Of a stretch of DNA of 64,000 nucleotides, positions 10,760 through 22,270 are shown piece by piece; position 1 is the stretch's first letter; every line of letters starts with the position of its first letter. The DNA comes from Rosa chinensis (lineage: Eukaryota; Streptophyta; Magnoliopsida; Rosales; Rosaceae): assembly GCF_002994745.2 (NCBI RefSeq), contig NC_037090.1:29370501-29434500 (forward strand), read 5' to 3'. The translations under genes and the position numbers were made by a program. Under the pieces are notes generated by a model. It was not told the DNA's origin. It worked only from the letters and a program-made list of their open reading frames with translations, and ran no database searches.

Positions 10760-11215
10760 TTCTTTATACAGCAGTTTGGATTAGAACTGAAGCCATTAGC
10801 TTGGAGAACAATCCATTTCTGATATTTCAACGCGGGGTGAGTAGGCAAATAGAGCAGATTATTAGAATTAGTGATATCTTGACATGTACTCCAAGCACAA
10901 AGGGAAAATTATAGTTTGGATTAGAACTGACGTCATTAAACTTATTGGCCTACTAACACAATCCCATTTGGTTGGAGAGCAATCCATTTCTGATATTTCA
11001 ACGCGGCTAATTAAGTAGGCAAATGGAGGAGTATCTTGACAAGTACTCGAAGCACAACGGAAAATTACAGTCTGGATTGAATTATACAATCCCACTCGGT
11101 TGGAGATCGAAGATATTTTAACGCGGATGAGTAAGCAAATGGAGCAGATTATTAGAACTACGCGTGATATATATCTTGACAATTAAGTACTCCAAGCACA
11201 AAGGGAAAATTTAGC
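10760..11215. repeat. Degenerate tandem repeat, about 150 bp x 3
   Basis: Three copies share landmarks. AATCCATTTCTGATATTTCA with ACGCGG occurs at 10811 and 10981, with a shortened version ending in ACGCGG near 11110. TTGACA…GTACTC…AAGCACAA occurs at 10879, 11036 and 11178. GAGCAGATTATTAGAA occurs at 10851 and 11141. The copies differ by indels, so the array is old. Confidence 0.6.
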
Positions 11216-11716
11216 AGCTGCATTAACGCACCAAAATGCTTACAAGTGAAGAGACGCATCAAAATCCTCCTTGAGTGCAATGTCTCGTATGTGATCGATT
11301 TTTATGAGTGAGTTCCCACGTCACTACGACGGCAATGACATAAGAAAATGCTAGCTAGAATTACTTTTAAATTCAAAAGCATTGTTATTAAGATCAGAAT
11401 AACGCATAAATAGCCTGTAAATTAACTCGCCAACACCCCAATTCCTTTTGAAATGGACATTACTTCGCTAACCAGCCCCTGGTTAGCAAGTGCTGGCCAC
11501 AGCCACTCACGGATCAACACGTGTCCATTCAAGAAAAAGAAAAAGAAAAAATTAATGCTATTGAAATATTAGACGGAGAAGAACAGTTTCAGTTCCAAAT
11601 TGGGTTTCCTTCTGCATTCTTCAGCAAAGTTCATAGGGATTTGAAGCGATGGGTATTGGTTTCGAATATGAGTACTGGATCTGGATTTCTTTAGTACCCA
11701 TAGGAATTCGACGAAG

Positions 11717-12202
11717 ATGGGTACTAGATTTCAATTACTTTTGTTCGATTTATGTATGGTACGATTCTACTCTAAACCCGAGGAAGATGGAACAAGAAGC
11801 AGCGGCTCACTGATTCAGGTGGCGCGTTCAGAAGGGTCGAACCCGAATAGCTCGGATGTCGTGAGGTCGCGTGACCCGCGTCAAGAAGCTTCTTTTCCGG
11901 CGAATGCTGGTTGGGATCAAAGACGGGCCCTTTTTCTTGGGTGGGTCTGCATTGACAAAAGACTCAATGGAGTATCGGATCACTCCGCTAAGGAATTCGC
12001 CTTCCGATGGACCAGCGGTCTGATTCTGATGATTAGCTCTTGTCGTATCTCTTGCTGGGTTGCTCCATTGAAGAACAAATTAGTCTACTTTCAGTGTAGA
12101 ATTCAATTTTTTTGTTTTGTGATTGTTCGAATTTGTTTTGCAATATGTGTGTGTATCACTGCATGGATTACTGGCAGCAAGTTCATGATCCGAGTGATAT
12201 AA
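11717..12202 (+). CDS. Unrecognised open frame inside the Pack-MULE
   Basis: A 161-residue frame starting MGTRFQLLLFDLC, with a polar middle and a hydrophobic, cysteine-rich C-terminal stretch (about residues 110-155) that could be one or two membrane segments. It begins just inside the left terminal inverted repeat. I do not recognise it. It may be part of a second captured gene or a chance frame. Confidence 0.2.
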   Translation: MGTRFQLLLFDLCMVRFYSKPEEDGTRSSGSLIQVARSEGSNPNSSDVVRSRDPRQEASFPANAGWDQRRALFLGWVCIDKRLNGVSDHSAKEFAFRWTSGLILMISSCRISCWVAPLKNKLVYFQCRIQFFCFVIVRICFAICVCITAWITGSKFMIRVI

Positions 12203-12567
12203 GCAAAATTATACACCACCCCTGTATTGCTCTGTGGAATATTAATATGGTCATGAACTCATGATGTGATATATGCAATGGTAGCGTTCTATATACTACC
12301 GTTCACCAAATTGAATTCTTTCCGACCATGAAAAGAGCTAAGATGTAGTTACAACTTACAAGTACCATAAGTTCAGCTTTGCAGATATCAAATGAAAGAC
12401 ACAAGTATGACACCAGACTTGTACAAGTCAAAAGGTTAAATATAAATGTCTACATTTATATAGTAGTGATCGTAAGCTTTGTGGCCTCTTTCTTTGTACA
12501 GTCTGCTGCAGTTCCTCTTTCTTTGCTCCCACCACTTTTTTTCTTTGCTCCCACCACTTTGTCCTCA

Positions 12568-12853
12568 ATGAACACTGATGATTTTTTCAACCAAGTTAAC
12601 ATTCTGCTTGGTACTCTAACCAAATTCTGCGCCAGTCAGTTGTCCAACAATGTCTGCAGGACCAAAGTATGAGTACAGATGAGTTGATGGAGTTAACATT
12701 CAAGAAACCAATAGAGGTTTCTGCTCCAAAATTTGTGGAATATTTAATGGACTGGATTGAAGTTTAGCTTGATGAGGAATCAATCTTCCCTCAAAAATTG
12801 GGGGCACCATTTCCATCCAATTTCATAGATGTTGTCAAGACCATCTTTAAGCT
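12568..12853 (+). pseudogene. Captured MOB1 kinase-activator fragment
   Basis: Across three frames the text reads NTDDFFNQVNILLGTLTKFC, then GPKYEY-like sequence, then KKPIEVSAPKFVEYLMDWIE, DEESIFPQKLGAPFPSNF and DVVKTIFK. This is the central part of MOB1, the conserved co-activator of NDR/LATS kinases. The CxxxxC zinc ligand region is damaged (FCASQLSNNVC). A TAG interrupts the tryptophan/glutamate-rich helix and at least two frameshifts are present. It lacks the start and the last third of the protein. The intron status cannot be judged from this short piece. It is flanked by the terminal inverted repeats of the Mutator element, so it was most likely acquired by it. Confidence 0.75.
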
Positions 12854-13431
12854 ATGTAATATATGCAGTGCTAGCAAAAGAGAAGTAGCAATCTCGCTCT
12901 CTTATCATAAAGAAAAGAAAAGCTTTATACATATGAAATTGCTACTTCTTATCAAACAAACGAATAGTCAACAACAATGTTCTTTCGAGAAATAATGCAC
13001 CTATGCTTGTGACATCGGCCTAGCCATTCCAAGAAAGCATGACAGTAAAGCTTTCTATAACATTGCTGATTTCTCCTTTGGTCAAAGCCTTCGAACACAT
13101 ACCAAAAGGAGGACAAACCCACGACTGAGGATTTAGTATGACTGAACAACTAAAAAAGAACACAATCGAAACCTACATACCCAGAATTGATCACTTTTTG
13201 TCGCTGATCCTCATAGCGTGCTTCGAATTCCCATGAATTTTGCTGAAGAAATTTTATTGAAGAATGCAGAAGAGTTTACAGTCTGGAAGTAAAAAGGGGT
13301 ATTTGCAGAAGCTACCCAAGGCTAGTTAATTATTTCAATCGCATTAATTTTTTTTTATATTGACACGTGTTGATCTATTATTGGCCCTGGTCAGCCCAAG
13401 CTACCCAGGGCTGGTTAGCAAAGTTCCTTCC

Positions 13432-14710
13432 TTTTTAAATTACAGGACCTTCTATTTCTAAGACACTTATTCAAGGCATCTTAACCCTGTTAAAAAGAAC
13501 AGTGAGTGCAGTGTAATGACTTAAATAGTCGGGGAAGCAAAGAACTTTGACCAGCTAGCGAGCATCCCTTATTATTGAGGGCGAAAATAAGGTTTCAATA
13601 GATATTTTAGCATTCAAGTCATTAAACTTATTTACTTAATGCAAAAACCTGAGAACATAACACAAATGATGCCCCAATAATAATATAAAAAAGTGAAAAA
13701 TTGTTCCCTAAGAAATGACAAACCGAGGGCAATCCACTATCTATGTAGATAACCACGTTCTGTAACTAGGTATAAAGTACAATGACAATTGACAAGTTCC
13801 TGTGGCAGTGGCCATGTGGGTTCATGGTCCATTTGTGCATTATCTGCCTCCTTGTGGAGCTTTTATTCCATAATTATTTTTTTATAAGGTTGTGTTTGGA
13901 ACCATTCTATTCTGATCAATTCCTGAATAGGCTTAGCTCTTTATCATGTGACACAAAAAGTCTTTGTTTATGAACCTCAATGCAATCATCATTTTCTATT
14001 CTGCGATCTGCATAATGGAAATTGAATGTGCTCATCATGTTAAAAGATAGAACAAGTAGCAAAACTGCATGCCCTTTTCAAGATATGTACTATATCTATG
14101 CTTCTTCTCCCATCATTTTGGTTCAGTTGCAATAATGCATTCCCACTCTGAAACACCTTCACATGGAGAGTTACGAACCTTTCTATCCATCTATATCCCT
14201 CATGCATACCTCAAACGGTTAGATAGATTTTTGTTTGACCTGTCATGGACCTGTTTTGGTTGATTGCCAAACAGACGCAGACAACACTCACGTGCCATGT
14301 GTGCCTCTGCCAAACACGAAACACAAAAATATGGCAACGGTCACTGGTGCCTAAAGATGATGCATACATAACAGAGATGTATATCTGACAATTTGGAATA
14401 TTATGCACGGTTTGTTTTGGTCAAGCAACACTAATTTGTAGGATTATCCAACAAAGTATAACATCACTACATTTATATGAAAGTTTTATGGTATATTAGC
14501 ATATCGGTAGATCAAGATATATCAACTTCATATAACAATATATCAGCTCCCTAAGGTCGTAATTGAGCTAGTTTATTAAGTCAGTCTATCTTTGTATCAA
14601 AGTAATTTACTTGATGTATGCATTACCACACTCAAATAAATAAATAAATTTACTTGATGTATGGATAAATGTATGGTAAAGAAATCCAAAAAGCCTACAA
14701 ACTTCCGTCC
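13432..14710. other. Intergenic, no gene seen
   Basis: AT-rich with short frames lacking any recognised motif. (AAAT)n occurs at about 14636-14652. Confidence 0.4.
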
Positions 14711-15277
14711 TTAGAGCATTTTTAGCAATGCTAGCCATTTTTGAGTCAAATTTTAGCTAAAGTAGCTAAAAAATTATTTTAGCTAGCCACTTTAGAATTA
14801 CGTCTGCATCAATGCTCTCTATTTTAGCTAGTTTTGAATTTATATTATTTTTTAAATGAAAATTAAATAATTTAAATATATTTATAAATTACATAATATA
14901 AATTACATAAAATAACTTAAAAAGAATGTTTTAACAGAGATTATTCAGAGCACCGCCGTGCACTTGCACCAACATAAATGAATGGCTAGATTGCATTAAA
15001 TACACTTCTTATTTATTAAAAATAAAGTTGATAATAAATATCAAGGGTTGAGATTATTTTATAAGGGTTGGGTCACTTACACCGTCGGTGCATAGAATAA
15101 TTTCCAATGTTTTAAATTATGGAGAGCCTCATCCTGCTCTTTATAGCGAGATAACTAAAAGTTATAATAGAGAGTCACCTAGGAATCTGGTGCAGCTGCT
15201 AAAATAGATAAAAAGCTATACATACTCTCCAAAATAACTAATGAGTCAAAATAGAGAGTCTGCTAAAAATGCTCTAA
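14711..15277. mobile_element. MITE with perfect 17-bp inverted ends, 567 bp
   Basis: TTAGAGCATTTTTAGCA at 14711-14727 is the exact complement of 15261-15277. Sub-terminal words (TTTTGACTCA, CTATTTTAGC, CTCTCTATTTTAG) recur in inverted form. I found no convincing target duplication, so the superfamily is open. A second MITE is inserted in it. Confidence 0.7.
14935..15105. mobile_element. Nested Mutator-type MITE, 171 bp
   Basis: It is flanked by the perfect 10-bp direct repeat AATGTTTTAA (14925-14934 and 15106-15115). Inverted ends: GAGATTATTCAGAGCACCG at the left, complement of GGAAATTATTCTATGCACCG at the right. It sits inside the 14711-15277 element, so it is younger. A related single end is visible at about 19225-19272. 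Confidence 0.8.
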
Positions 15278-15860
15278 GAGATATGAAAGTGTCAGAATTC
15301 AATTTCCCACAGATATGGAAAACCAAACCCAAAGATGCTAAATGGCTTTGATTTGCTTAAATCTTGGGGATTCCTTTCCCAAGCAGCATGTTTGTTTTTG
15401 ACAAATTGCAAGTACCGGACACGAGTAATGGTTTCTTTTTTCAAGAGACCTTGTGTAAACACGACTACACAAGCCTCCTAAACTTATTAACTAATCAAAC
15501 AATAACCGACTCACGAGTGAAGAAAGAAAAATGCAGAAAGAAACTTTTGTTTCGGCGTGATTTTTGCAGCCAAAGTAAATATCGAAGAATCAAAAGTCAA
15601 CAATATTAGTCACAGAACCAGTTAAAGAAAAAATTGCTTTTGATACACTTGATAATTAAAGAATAAAAAAAATTCCTAGAAGAACAAGTAGTATTTACCA
15701 AAACTAAGCTTCTTTGTCCAATGCTTGATGTACAGAGTTCATATATATATGTTCAACAATTTCTACCGAGTACAAAGAACCTTCCTAGCATAGCCATTTT
15801 ACACCACCTACAACATTCAAAATGATTTATGCAAGGTAAAGAATCAGTACACCTTTGAAA
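15278..15860. other. Downstream region of the GT61 gene
   Basis: The 3' untranslated region of the minus-strand GT61 gene should lie here, to the left of 15861. AT-rich blocks are present, but no single poly(A) signal stands out. The short open frame at 15364-15609 shows no family features. Confidence 0.4.
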
Positions 15861-18017
15861 TCACTGTGAATATTGCAGATGGGGACGCTGGTTCATTCTA
15901 CTCAACATGTAATCATAAGCACGAACCAAACGTTTCCGAAATCTCCCAAGGTCTAATCTCACAGTTTGGCCATCAAGATAGATTTTCTTTGTGTATTCCC
16001 ATCCCTTTTTGTTTACGCTCTGTGGATCTCGAAGAACAGGATCATCTCTATCATATTTGCCATACAAAGAGCTCTCTCTTGCGAGAATTTGATAGCCAAT
16101 GTATTTCAAGCCAAGCTTCTTTGCAGGTTCTCCATAATACTCTTCTGCTGCCCATTCAGTTCCGAGAGGAATAACTTGGATGAAAACAGAGTGCGGCTTC
16201 ATGAAGAGAAAATGAGTCATAGCAGCACCATGAACTCCAATCATGACATCACTCGCATTAAGTGCCCGATAAATCTTTGCCAACTCTGTCGTGCGGTCTG
16301 GTCTCAAAACCTCAACTTCAAAACCGATTTTCTCAGCCATCTTCACCAATAAATTTTCATTAGTTATCGCTCTTGATCCATTCCGAGATATGATTAGCAG
16401 TTTAGGCTTCTTCAAAAGTTGATCTTCTTGCACTTCTTTTTTGATTTCTAAGGAGCTTTCAAATGTGGGAGACACTGAAAGCTTCTCCTGCGCTTCTCGT
16501 TCCTCATCTTGAATTAGACCTCTAATTCGAGGCCAGTAAGCTCTGTCTAGGACATCCCGGAAATCAACAATGTCCTTATTCCTCTCCATCAGTGAAGAAT
16601 CAACAGAAAGCTCGTCATGAATTCTCAGACCAACAATGGCCTCAGGGAAGCAATGAGTTCTCTTATCTCCACTGAAGTCTATAGGTGGATAATCTGATAG
16701 CTGTGAAAGAATGTCTCCATATTTCATGACCCACCAATTATGATAATCCTGAATGACAAACACAACCTTTTTGTCGAAATGCTGGGAGGTAATGTACAAT
16801 GGCACAATCCCATCATTGAATTCATGATAAACATTACCGGTATAGCCCCCAGTCGAGAAAAACACAGCTGGAACATCATGTTGGACATCACACTGTTGTT
16901 GGTACGGGCCTAGAGTACTGTCTTTCTTTGCAATGAGGTGTAATTCATCAATGGTGTTCATCACACTAGTTTCCCATTTCCGGGTGTATGGTTTGATCCT
17001 TTCGTGTTGGAGTTCCTCATTTTCCTCAACAATACCTGAAAACAGACTTTTGGAGCTACTTCTGTCTTCAGATCCATAGACAAAGATCGAAAAGGAAGTA
17101 GACTGGGTTCTCACATCCCCTTTCATGATACAAATATCTGAACGAATACTGCTACGATCACAACATATAGCTCCTGCACATACAGAAAGAAATTACAATT
17201 AATTTTTACTTTAACTGAACAAAAGCATGAAACTTTATCATAGGATATATAGCATGATCAAACTCAAGACAAATGAGAGAGGGAAATGATTCAACTTCTA
17301 ATTAATTACACAGCTTCATTACTGAGAAAACCGAAGAACATAGAGAAGGAAATTTCAATTTGAGACACTATTCTATTAGTGACTTCAACAAAGCCAAAGC
17401 ACTCAATAGTATTAGAATTTTATTTTCAACACTGTTTGATTATCTTCTTTTGAGGCACCAAAAGGAGCAGTCATCAGTGAATGTTAGTAATCAAAAGAAA
17501 ACACCTTTAGCCATCCAATAATCATGTCTGACAAAATTTTGAAAGGTAAAAACTGATCATCCAAACAATTTAAATATAGAAAGGGAGAGGCAGAGTACTA
17601 ACCATCAGAGATCGAAGAACACAGGGGAGCATTTATATTCATATCACCAGCAAGCCCTTCATCTTCTATCAGAGTTGAATCTACGAAACACAAAAGATCC
17701 ACCGTTATAAACATACAGATAAACTGGAACAGAGAAAACAACTGAAAAAAATAAATTAATAAAAACTTTGAGAGAGAGAGAGACAGAGATAGGAACTTAC
17801 ATAAGAGAGAGAAAGTGGTGCTGGAACTGAAAAGGTGAGGGGCTAATATGAAGCTGCAAGAGAGAAGAGAGATGAAGAGAAGATAGAGAAGCTTGGGGCT
17901 TGATCTTTTGTAATAACCAGAGTTTGCAAACTCCATCAGAAACGTCTGAGACTCTTCATCTTCGTCTATATGCTTTTCACCTTTTTTCCACTGATGACTC
18001 CGCTGATAGCGCACCAT
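15861..18017 (-). CDS. GT61-family glycosyltransferase, three exons
   Basis: Exons on the minus strand: 18017-17801, 17680-17603 and 17173-15861, together 535 codons plus stop. Donors GTAAGTT (after 17801) and GTTAGT (after 17603) and acceptors TTTCGTAG and TATGTGCAG keep the frame. Residues 1-41 are polar and cytosolic. A signal anchor spans about 42-60 (KLLYLLFISLLSCSFIL), giving a Golgi type II topology. The catalytic DUF563/GT61 domain follows, with YGSEDR, the VFFSTGGYTGNVYHEFND region, RNGSR (362-366) and HGAAMTH (413-419). Plant members transfer arabinose, xylose or GlcNAc to xylan side chains or glycoproteins; the exact sugar cannot be told. A broken duplicate lies 7 kb to the right. 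Confidence 0.93.
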
Positions 18018-18460
18018 TGTCTTCTGATAAAGCTTCGGTTTTTAAATTTTTCTCTTCTCCGGTTTTCACCTTTTCCCTGTTCAGCTTTTCAACCTGGGCT
18101 GGTTTTGCAGTGAACCCAGAAAGAGAGAGACAGAGAGAGAGAGAAAGGAGAGAGGTTTATGGGTTGTGATTGTTTTAGGAACAAAACCCAGATGAGAAAA
18201 GGAGAGAGATTAAGAGCAAGAGCAAAGCTGGTTTTTTTCTCTCTCTTGGATTCCACTGTTTCAGAGAGAGAGAGAGAGACGTGGGTTTGGGGTTTAGTTT
18301 ATTGGAGAAGGTGCTTGTGAGTTGAGGCTTTTAAAGTAAGGAAGGAAAGAGTTAAAAAAATGAGAGGGAGCTGTCAGAGACTGAAATGAAAGGAGGGAGG
18401 GAGGCTCATTCGTTCAATTTTTTTTTTTTGAAGAAATCGAATATTTTATAGGAGTTGCGG
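18018..18460 (-). promoter_or_regulatory. Putative promoter and 5' leader of the GT61 gene
   Basis: The stretch is rich in GA/CT runs (18119-18147, 18237-18281) typical of plant 5' leaders. A TTTAAAAG word near 18329-18336 (minus strand) is a possible TATA element, but its distance to the ATG would imply a leader of nearly 300 bases. The start choice for the gene does not depend on it. Confidence 0.35.
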
Positions 18461-19985
18461 CCAGTCAAATACGTGTAAAGAAAGATGGACTTTGTATCGC
18501 AGAAAAGAGCTGTTGAGTCCAGTTGTGCTGGAATTCTGGTCCTTCTTTCCTCGCTCCCTCCCTCGGTTGGCTCCTCATCTTCCTATTCTTTGGCATCTTG
18601 GGAAATTTAATTTGTGCACTCAACCCATTCCCACGTGCCTTTCAAAGCTGTGTGCAGCTTGGCACTGCTACACATATTTAGATTACGGACCAATTTATGG
18701 TGGAATGGATTGGCCACTAAGAAAAGAATCTGCAGTCAGACCAGTTAACAAGTAAAGATAAGATTTTGGACACAGGCATAGGTGCATGTTAAGAGCATCT
18801 ACAATAAAATAGGTAGTAAAAAGTAGATCCTCAAAACAAAAAACAAAAAATCTTTTGTTAAGCAACAAAGAAAACAAAACTACATAACAAATCCACAAAC
18901 ACAGGCCCCTTCTAGCTGATCTTTAAAATTATCTTTTTGTTTATAGTTTGGAGCATTTTTATTGTGGGGAGCAACTAGGGTTAGAAATTATTACCCAGAA
19001 ACGACCCATATGACCGGTTTGAGAATCCGAATAAATTTTTGACATGGTTTAAATTTGTTAACGACCAAATTAAATCACCAAATTTGGTCGGACAAGGTCT
19101 ATGATGGTAGAAATTTTCTCTAGTTGGAGCAAATTTAACAAAAAAAAAAAAAATTAGTTGGACCAAATAACATCAAGTATATTTTTTTGTTATTAAAAAA
19201 AATTATCTATCAATATGAACGGTTGAAATCTGTTAGTTCACTTGCACCGCTGTTGCATGGAAGAATTTTTCCTAAATTGAAATTGGATGTCTAATAATCC
19301 TCTCTTTACTTTAGTAATTTTGGGTAAATACTTGAGATCTTTCTTTCATAAACCTAATAAAGAGTCATCATTGACTCTCCTTTTTTTGTGAACACAGATA
19401 TTGACTTTTGACCCATATGATTGTCCACGATTTAATAAAAATTAAACGTAACAATGTTGAACAATTCACTCTTAAGTCATTAATGCTTATATTATGTTGG
19501 GCCAGTAGCAAATAAGGTCATTTTCCTTGCAACACACTATTATGCCAAACATGGACTTTAGAGAGTGGATGCTAGTGCAGTCTCTTAATTTTAAACTTGA
19601 CATTTTTGTGAAACTACTCATGATTATCTGGGGTCAGTGGAATAATCAAAATACCAAATTGTGGGAAGGCAAAGTGCAATCGTCCAATGACATCTGCTGG
19701 GATGCTTTATATGGCTAGATTAGGGATCATCATTTGACCCGCGGGCCTAGGTGCCGTCAAAAGCTCGCCCGGCCCATTGAAGAAAAGCCCGGCCTGGCCA
19801 GAAGAAAAGTTTGTTTCGACCTGGCCCACGTGGGCATAAGGCAGGGCTAGGGCAGAGGGTTCAAAGCTGAGGCCCTACCCAAGGCCCGGTCGGGCCCTTA
19901 AAAGCTCGGCTCGAAAAGCCCAATGATAATTTATATATGTACATATATATTAATAAATACTAGTTATTTTCAAAGTTGGAGAGCA
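18461..19985. other. Intergenic with GC-rich repeat block
   Basis: 19736-19922 is a GC-rich patch made of GGCCC/GGGCC/AAAGC(T/C)CGG words, common as a dispersed repeat in plant intergenic DNA. 19225-19272 resembles one end of the small Mutator-type MITE found at 14935. No gene was recognised. Confidence 0.4.
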
Positions 19986-19989
19986 TGTA

Positions 19990-22270
19990 TTTCAACCATG
20001 TTCAAGTAAATCCAGAATATGTGTCTGGTCCAAACTCTAGGTTACTTGAGCTAATGGTAATAGGGTTAGAATTAGAGATAATATCGGAGAATCTTGGAGA
20101 TATCCAATCAATGTAATATTACGATTTCTTATATAACTCTGATTCTATGCCTTGTAATCCTCTATATAAAAAGGATCATATTATCAATGAAAGTACGTCT
20201 CAATTCTCTCCCAATTTTAATTTTCTTAAACACGTTATTAGCACGAGCCCTAACCCTAGCTTCAAGAAGCCAAAAACCCAAAAATCCTTTTTCTCGTTCA
20301 CTGCCATTCTCCGTGCACCTCCCCTGCGCGCCCGTGCGCCTGTTCCTACTACAAGCCTCTACCACTACGAGCCTATGCACAAGTTCAGTCGCCTGCCCTT
20401 GTAGCACCACATCCACCTAGTACCTACTTCTCCATCTGCGGCGGATTGCAAACCAGTTACAATCCTAGCTTAGGATCAAAGTTCGACTGCAATCCTACAA
20501 CAAGGAAAAAGCACCTGCTTCGCCATCTGCTGCAACCAAGATTGCAAACCAATTGCAATCCTAGCTTAGGATCGACGTTCGACTACAATCCTACATCGAA
20601 AAGGCACTTGCACGTAATCAGGATTGAAGCAGCCTCTGCAATCCCGACCAAGGATAGAAAGCAGCAATCCTGCAAGTCTTGCACATAACTAAGCTAAGAC
20701 TGAAGCCCGTTTGGAATCCTACAATAAGGATCAAAGGCACTCTACAACCCTAAGAGGTATATTTTACTAAAAGTTCACGTTTTTGAGTTTTTTCAATTTC
20801 TCTGCTTTTTCTCGGGGGACATGCAACCTCCTTTCTTCTACCCCCTTTCTTCTTCATAGGAGAGACTAAAAGCCAAACAATGGGGTTTCGTGCTCACTCC
20901 AAGCTTGGAGCTTCTGGAGTCCTCCAAACTTAAAGTTTGTTGAGAAGTTATGATCGACCACAAACACATCATTGTTTCGATCTAATCTAATACCTCTTGG
21001 AATAAGATTTCTTGGAAGTGACTACGCTCAGAAATCCCTAATTTCTTGGAAGCAACTACCTCAGAAATCCCTAATTTCTTGGAAGCGACTACGCTCAGAA
21101 AACCCTAATTTCTTGAGACCAACTATGCTAAAAAAATTTATATGTTTTCATGGTAACCTTTTACACTCCAAAACTAACCCTAATTTCTTGTTCTTTTTGA
21201 GGATGAGTAACTTGAACAAACAGGACTTCGTTCCATTGGAAACAACTGGCTCTGTATATCATAAGTGGGACCGTGACATTCGCCAGCATCTCAAGGCAGA
21301 TGGAATCCTGGATACGATTCTCGAGCCTAGCTAGGACGTGCTAACTGTTGAGCAAGCTCAAGCTTTGGAAGCAAATAGAGCAGCCTTAGAGGCAAATAAG
21401 GTGAAAGCCATTATCCTAATAACTCGTCATATGGATGATTCACTCCAGTACGAGTATATGAATGAAGACGCCCCCAGAAGACTGTGGGTCTCACTCAAAG
21501 AAAGATTTGGCAACGTCCGTGACTCCTTCCTTTCTGACATAGAAGTGAGATGGCATAGCCTCCGCTTCTGTGATTTCAAGTCAGTTCTTGACTACAACTT
21601 GGAAGCACTTAGTATTAAATCCTTAATGGAATTCTATGGTAAAGAGATCACAGATGCAATGTTGATTGAGAAGACTCTCTCTACCTTCCCCGTCTCTACA
21701 TTGATGGTTGCTAAGAACTATCGAATCGATGTTACTGCAGGACGGATCACAAGATTTCATGAGCTCATTGGAGCTATGAATATCATTGAAAAGCATGACA
21801 ACATCCTTGTGAAGAAGTATAATTCAAGATCTGTAGAAACAGAGCATATATTTCGGTGTCCAATTATAGTCGCGCTGTAAGAGAGGGCGCTAAGAGGAAA
21901 CCCTAATCTTAGGAATACTTCTGGACGTTCTGGTCCATATAATCACTCCACTAAGGAAGGTAACCGCCAAAATAGGCGAACACAGAACCGAAGAGGTCAA
22001 CGTGGAAAGAGAGAGGGAGGCAACGCCTCTGGCCGTGTTGGTGGCGCCACCAACATTAAGAGCCAGCCTCAATAAATGGAGTCTGAGCACAGAGATGTAT
22101 GTTCCCAATGTGGAGTGTCCGGTCATTGGGCACACGTTTGTAGAGCTTGTGAAATTGAGCTTGACCCAATACATAACAAGTATATTCAGTATGTTACTCT
22201 TCTAATTACTCTATTATTTCCTGGTTCTTTTGTCCGGATTTTATTCTTCTCGATTCATGTTATGACTAAA
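19990..22270 (+). mobile_element. Gag-only copia remnant (approximate ends)
   Basis: An LTR end (…TTCTTAAACA at 20232) is followed by CGTTATTAGCACGAG, matching the (T)GTTATCAGCACG primer-site style also seen in copia B at 44630. A TATATAAAAAGG box at about 20163-20174 lies in the LTR. A leader and gag follow. No protease, integrase or RT is found, and no second LTR before the GT61 pseudogene, so the element is truncated after the zinc knuckle. The left boundary is not defined. Confidence 0.6.
21203..22193 (+). pseudogene. copia gag with zinc knuckle
   Basis: The ATG at 21203 opens MSNLNKQDFVPLETTGSVYHKWDRD, a Retrotran_gag-type N-terminus. A TAG at 21332-21334 replaces a conserved Trp. The frame then continues to 21878 with LWVSLKERFGNVRD and YGKEITDAMLIEKTLSTFP, the UBN2-like core. 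After a frame change the CCHC knuckle CSQCGVSGHWAHVC appears at about 22103-22146. It is closely related in layout to the gag of copia B. Confidence 0.75.

Larger units (their letters stand above)
11455..13431. mobile_element. Pack-MULE carrying host-gene sequence, 1977 bp
   Basis: Both ends start GGA and align without gaps over the first 19 bases (…CTTCGCTAACC left; …CTTTGCTAACC right, complemented). Similarity continues inward for about 200 bp on each side: TAACCAGCC, ATCAACACGTGTC, AATTAATGC, TTCTGCATTCTTCA. The flanks TTTTGAAAT (11446-11454) and TTTTTAAAT (13432-13440) match at 8 of 9 positions, as expected for an aged 9-bp Mutator target duplication. No transposase is present. A MOB1 gene fragment lies inside, which makes this a gene-capturing (Pack-MULE) element. 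Confidence 0.75.

Noticed and set aside
10636..11182. Minus-strand frames in the 150-bp repeat region
   Set aside because: They follow the tandem repeat and differ between copies without keeping the frame.
18492..18755. Small gene upstream of GT61
   Set aside because: A short frame without family features, promoter or codon signal, overlapped by an opposite frame.
18790..18975. Further MITE (AGAGCATCTACAATAAAA … TTTTTATTGTGGGGAGC)
   Set aside because: The ends match only partly and no target duplication was found.
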